64,000 nucleotides of DNA, from contig NC_068357.1 in the NCBI RefSeq assembly GCF_020536995.1, forward strand, positions 129,070,903 to 129,134,902, given 5' to 3'. The translations under genes were made by a program, and so were the position numbers. A model generated the notes under the pieces. That model saw only the letters and a list, made by a program, of their open reading frames with translations, did not search any database and was not told where the DNA came from. Shown here piece after piece: positions 61,901-64,000 of the stretch (the first letter of the stretch is position 1; each line of letters starts with the position of its first letter). The stretch comes from Dreissena polymorpha (Eukaryota; Mollusca; Bivalvia; Myida; Dreissenidae).

Positions 61901-63699
61901 ACATCTTGTTTTCAGTTATTTACTGTATTATTATTATTTATTCATATTGCTACACATGATTTGTGTTTTCATTTACATCTACTTTTTCATTGGCATACAG
62001 CAATACATGTACTAGTATGTGTTTTGACCTGCACCAAGTACATTGTTTTCACTGTGTTTTTAAATTGTATTTTAATACATGCAGCAAAACTGCATTTGTG
62101 AACAAACGACCCTGGTGACCTATTGTTTTCTGTTTATATTTGTATTGAGTCATAACTCATTAAACATTTAGGTAAATTTGGAAAAAATCTACGTGGAGGA
62201 AGTCATGTTAAAATAAAAATGACTTTGATGCATTTGATTTATTTTCAAATGTGAAATTCTGTTGTTTTTGTTGATGTTTAAAAAATTGATAAAAACATGT
62301 CTCAATGGATTCATGTTAAAAAAAAAAATTGCAGTCAAATTAAATCAGTAAGACATATTTTGTGAGAAATTTACAACACTTTTCTCATTAATTTACTCTA
62401 GTTTTTATGTTATTACCTTAATGGTGAATTGTTATTGTGCTGAAATATGCCTGTCGTTCATGTGCGAATAAATAATGAACAACACTAGTGACCCATGATT
62501 TTTATTTTATTTTTCTATCCACAACAGATGGTTCTACCTTAATACCAAAAATTATCAAATTCTAAGTGGAGCAAAATTTGCATTAAAACTGCCGCCTACG
62601 TCCTTAAATTATAAATAGCTTACAACTTCAGTGCCTTCAGCGCTTTGATTGATTAAAGTCAGTACATAATTTGTCTATGTAATGCCTGCTTACTATAACG
62701 GTATTCCACAGAGAATTCTTCATTTCTGATTCACTAAAAAGAGTGTGTCATATCTGCTAAAAAGCGTCGACTGATCGGGAATAGAAGTACCATTGTCAAT
62801 GAGATGATCGGTTAAAGAAGAGGCCATGAAAATTTGGCGCCCGACTCTTTAAATATTTATTCGAATAATAAGCACTTTCTTGATTTATTTATTTGATTTA
62901 AGTATTTTTGTTTAAATAAGTGCTGATCATCCAATTCATGCTGATTTTCGATGAAATCGTATCGTATTTGTTTTTTAACACAATCGACCGTTTTTTTTCC
63001 GTGAAATTTTATCTACGCAATACGCTATACCATTAATCGACCAAACCATGTGCCTCGTCTGAAAACCAAATGAACATTACGTAAATGCAAAAAGCTGAAG
63101 AACTCTTCTCTCGCGCGTGGCTTTTGTTGTTCTCTGTTATCGAAGTGCCATTCGTTATCAAAGTACCCGCATACCCGGCGTGACACTGAACAAAAAATTA
63201 CTTTCAAAACTTGAAATGACCTACATAATCTATTGACGCAGTTTCTTCAATCGCTGCATTTGCACATAGGTTTTTTTCGTTTGACACGAGTGTATAATTA
63301 TGTACAGTTTAATTATAATAATGTACAACGTGTTTACATATATACTCATTTCATGTATACAATTACTACTTGCCAGTTATTGACGTTGTAAGAAAGCGTG
63401 AAGGGATCCTTTGGCCCGAAAAACGTGACGTTATCCAGGCAGCCCTCGGGGTCCTGAACGTCTGGAGCGTCTTCGACCTTGACCTCGCCACATTGACGTC
63501 AGGGGCTCTGAGCACGGGGCAGTCTAAGCCAATGTCTGGAGACGACATCTTCTTCATTGGCAATTCTGCAAGGGATTCTGGGAAGTTATTTGAAGCAATC
63601 ACGTGGTTTCAGTATCTCGTAGACCATTGGTCAAGCTTCAAAGTCCATGAAGTGAAATATACTGCGTTGGTTAGAACACTTGCCATGGCACTAAAAGAG
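52925..63699 (+). CDS. P4HA: Prolyl 4-hydroxylase subunit alpha, N-terminal half (three exons; continues past the window)
   Basis: ER enzyme subunit that, with protein disulfide isomerase, hydroxylates proline in collagen-like chains. Exon 1 (52925-53115) starts MSARSVFGVVASFLLVASVI, a clear signal peptide, then the N-terminal domain (SSTVEITKFLENEKSVLNSL). Exon 2 (53409-53596) includes LPVTTALTVFHFLSRASRDW then ARLHERV, like the N-terminal domain of known alpha subunits. Exon 3 (63377-63699) includes WPEKRDVIQAALGVLNVWSV and FFIGNSARDSGKLFEAITWF, the TPR-like peptide-substrate-binding domain. Splice phases agree (2, then 1, then 0). The catalytic 2-oxoglutarate/iron domain should lie beyond 64000. 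Intron 1 is 293 bases; intron 2 is 9.8 kb and packed with repeats. Identity is confident; which paralogue is not. Confidence 0.9.
54558..54632 (+). other. Candidate cassette exon within a dispersed repeat
   Basis: The 75-base segment lies between an AG (CACACACGCAG) and a good donor (GAG-GTAAGT). It is open in the needed frame (GNANTSITDGRCQFDKRETQ then KPCAR) and has phase 1 on both sides, matching the phase of the P4HA intron that contains it. The acceptor lacks a strong pyrimidine tract. A related sequence lies inverted at 63000-63180, so this may be a repeat rather than an exon. Confidence 0.25.
54633..55500. other. Intron sequence, no gene seen
   Basis: Within P4HA intron 2. No exon-like stretch apart from the candidate cassette exon just upstream. 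Confidence 0.35.
55546..55571. repeat. Perfect 26-bp palindrome
   Basis: AGTGAAAATTATC and GATAATTTTCACT are exact complements with no loop. A partial copy, ATGAAAATTATCAGTG, precedes it. Confidence 0.8.
55584..55613. promoter_or_regulatory. Two CRE octamers TGACGTCA
   Basis: TGACGTCA occurs at 55584-55591 and 55606-55613, each in the context AAATGACGTCATTTT. This is the full CREB/ATF consensus. It lies in P4HA intron 2, next to palindromic repeats, and may be part of a repeat rather than an enhancer. Confidence 0.4.
55693..55842. repeat. Long inverted repeat, ~46-bp arms
   Basis: The left arm (TTGTTGGGTTCGGTGGATTA, then TCGATTTTAATTCACTCGTG, then ATCATA) is mirrored on the right (TATGATCACTCGTGAATTAA, then AATCGATAATCCACCGAATC, then CAACAA) with few mismatches. 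The loop of about 55 bases itself contains CACTCGTGG and CCACTCGTG. It would fold into a strong hairpin. Confidence 0.85.
56488..58907 (+). mobile_element. DNA element with CACGATG termini, ~70-bp TIRs and 5-bp target duplication (Transib/RAG-like ends)
   Basis: The left end begins CACGATGATAGGGCGAATAC and continues through CGAAATTTTATACTTCTGAC; the right end is its complement over about 70 bases, closing with ATCATCGTG. TAATA lies immediately outside both ends (56483-56487 and 58908-58912), a 5-bp target duplication. Transib and ProtoRAG elements make 5-bp duplications and start with CAC-N-N-TG heptamers, which fits. The inside carries an intron-containing ORF that I cannot assign and that does not look like a Transib transposase. 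At 2.4 kb it may be a non-autonomous or decayed relative. Confidence 0.75.
56577..57546 (+). pseudogene. Unidentified protein gene inside the CACGATG-ended element, decayed
   Basis: A start at 56577 opens MASTFLASTEMKEKKQDR with a GT donor after 56632; an AG acceptor at 57049 joins in phase to RRWKRRSNVCINKPKKQETE. The next part is Ser/Thr/Pro-rich in another frame. Then 57316-57546 reads MTEKVTHLLPGFFQKLHSAN followed by LTNIALLLFLDAVRWYGL and TYKEDTMKFWRV. Just after, in a further frame, RLFHGKVLRFM appears. I recall the FPLTNIA..LFLD, TKKFWK and LFHGK-LRFM motifs from uncharacterised bivalve and cnidarian proteins. At least two frame breaks make this copy inactive. It is likely transposon-encoded, given the flanking inverted ends. 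Confidence 0.5.
58908..59170. other. Intron sequence, no gene seen
   Basis: Flank of the CACGATG element inside P4HA intron 2. Confidence 0.3.
59325..59745. repeat. Diverged tandem duplication, ~270-bp step
   Basis: The series CAATAGTA(T)AAGGT, a GTTTATAT step, TTTATAAAACGTTGCACATGA, GACAACAACACAAATGCTTC and ATAATCGCTAAAACCGAA at 59340-59470 recurs in order at 59605-59745. A smaller repeat, CATTCATAATCTGAG plus TATTAATAGAT, occurs just upstream at about 59177 and 59303. Confidence 0.6.
60099..60310. mobile_element. Family H MITE (GCGAAAATGGGTCTTAT ends)
   Basis: CATGCGAAAATGGGTCTTAT at the left is mirrored by ATAAGACCCATTTTCGCATG at the right. Between them lie the inverted pieces GCGCAGTCAGGTCAG and CTGACCAGACTGAG plus GATGCGCAGCCTGA. 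I recall this hairpin repeat as very common in heterodont bivalve genomes. Confidence 0.8.
60311..61362. other. Intron sequence, no gene seen
   Basis: Short ORFs on both strands near 60372-60811 overlap each other and show nothing I recognise. Confidence 0.35.
61367..62603. mobile_element. TTAA-flanked element with GGACGTACGCGGCAG ends
   Basis: GGACGTACGCGGCAGTTT on the left and AAACTGCCGCCTACGTCC on the right are inverted with one base difference. TTAA lies outside both (61363-61366 and 62604-62607). No transposase is recognised. A fragment of the tRNA-like MITE is nested inside at about 61670-61892. Type piggyBac or Kolobok by target site. Confidence 0.75.
61670..61892 (+). repeat. Partial tRNA-like MITE copy (copy 4), nested
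   Basis: In this orientation the tRNA-like part reads forward: GTTGAGTGGTCTAGGCGGGA, TTTACTCCAG, GGGGTCAGTGGTTCGAGCCC, then the ACCAATATAAAGCATTTTAA block and a decayed end. The B-box is intact and the A-box is damaged. The TTAA terminus is eroded. Confidence 0.7.
62608..63376. other. Intron sequence with an inverted relative of 54558-54730
   Basis: On the minus strand, 63180 down to 63005 matches the plus-strand segment around 54560-54710: AAGCCACGCGCGAGAG, the GATAACNGA step, and CAGACGAGGCACATGG against TAGACAAGGCAGGTGG. It is a dispersed, diverged repeat of unknown type within P4HA intron 2. Confidence 0.45.
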
Positions 63700-64000
63700 G
63701 TATCAGTATATGCGTTGTTCCTTTAAACTCTTCGTATATCGTATAAAGGAAATGTGTGACTTATCTTTTCTTAGGTGTTGAGTTATTTTATGTTGTCGTC
63801 ATATATTGGCCCTGGGCTATTGCTGACCTAAGAGAAGATATATTTTGCTTTCCTTATAAAATTTAATTTTGTTCTATTCTCACTATTTCATGCTGTTTAT
63901 TTTCTTAACCCTTAATTCTTCTGAATTTCAAAGTACTACTAAGTATCTCAAAAAAGAGCCTAAAATGTCATAAAATGTTCAGAATTTAACTAAATACTAA
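63700..64000. other. Start of P4HA intron 3
   Basis: This follows the GT donor after GCACTAAAAGAG. Nothing else is seen before the window ends. Confidence 0.5.

Overview
The window is A+T-rich animal DNA with GT-AG introns and very dense short repeats. It looks like a bivalve mollusc. The interspersed repeats match families I remember from heterodont bivalves of the Dreissena or Mercenaria type. Examples are elements that open with ATACCCCCA, elements carrying TCAAGGTCA arrays, a hairpin repeat with GTGTCGTCCCAGATTAG arms, and a repeat containing GCGAAAATGGGTCTTAT. The species is an inference from memory; no search was possible.

Only two host genes can be read with confidence, both on the + strand. 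(1) A class I phosphatidylinositol transfer protein: nine exons from 6974 to 19860 join in phase. The short first coding exon was not found, and a poly(A) signal lies at 20159. (2) The 5' part of a prolyl 4-hydroxylase alpha subunit: exons at 52925-53115, 53409-53596 and 63377-63699, which continues beyond the window. Its second intron is 9.8 kb and full of repeats. A third locus, 40896-43308, is a PLAC8/cornifelin-type gene in three exons that appears broken. The two intact genes have unrelated jobs (lipid transport; collagen proline hydroxylation in the ER), and there is no sign that they act together.

Layout. 1-6970: a LINE tail, a small Ty3/gypsy fossil, and a TA-flanked Tigger/pogo deletion derivative that keeps only its DNA-binding domain. 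6974-20164: the lipid transfer gene, with repeats of families A, B, C and D and a hAT-like element in its introns. 20165-40890: gene-poor, with TIR elements, minisatellites and a few unassigned exon-like ORFs. 40896-49025: the PLAC8 relic, then two LINEs in tandem, the second split twice by the same TTAA-flanked MITE. 49026-51862: a hAT-like element holding a second TTAA-flanked element. 52925-64000: the hydroxylase gene. Its large intron holds a 2.4-kb element with 5-bp target duplications and CACGATG ends (Transib/RAG-like) around an ORF I cannot name, plus palindromic repeats and another TTAA element.

The most interesting items are the CACGATG-ended element, the TTAA MITE family with a tRNA-like core, the nested insertions that give internal relative dating, and the nuclear-receptor half-site arrays spread by repeats.
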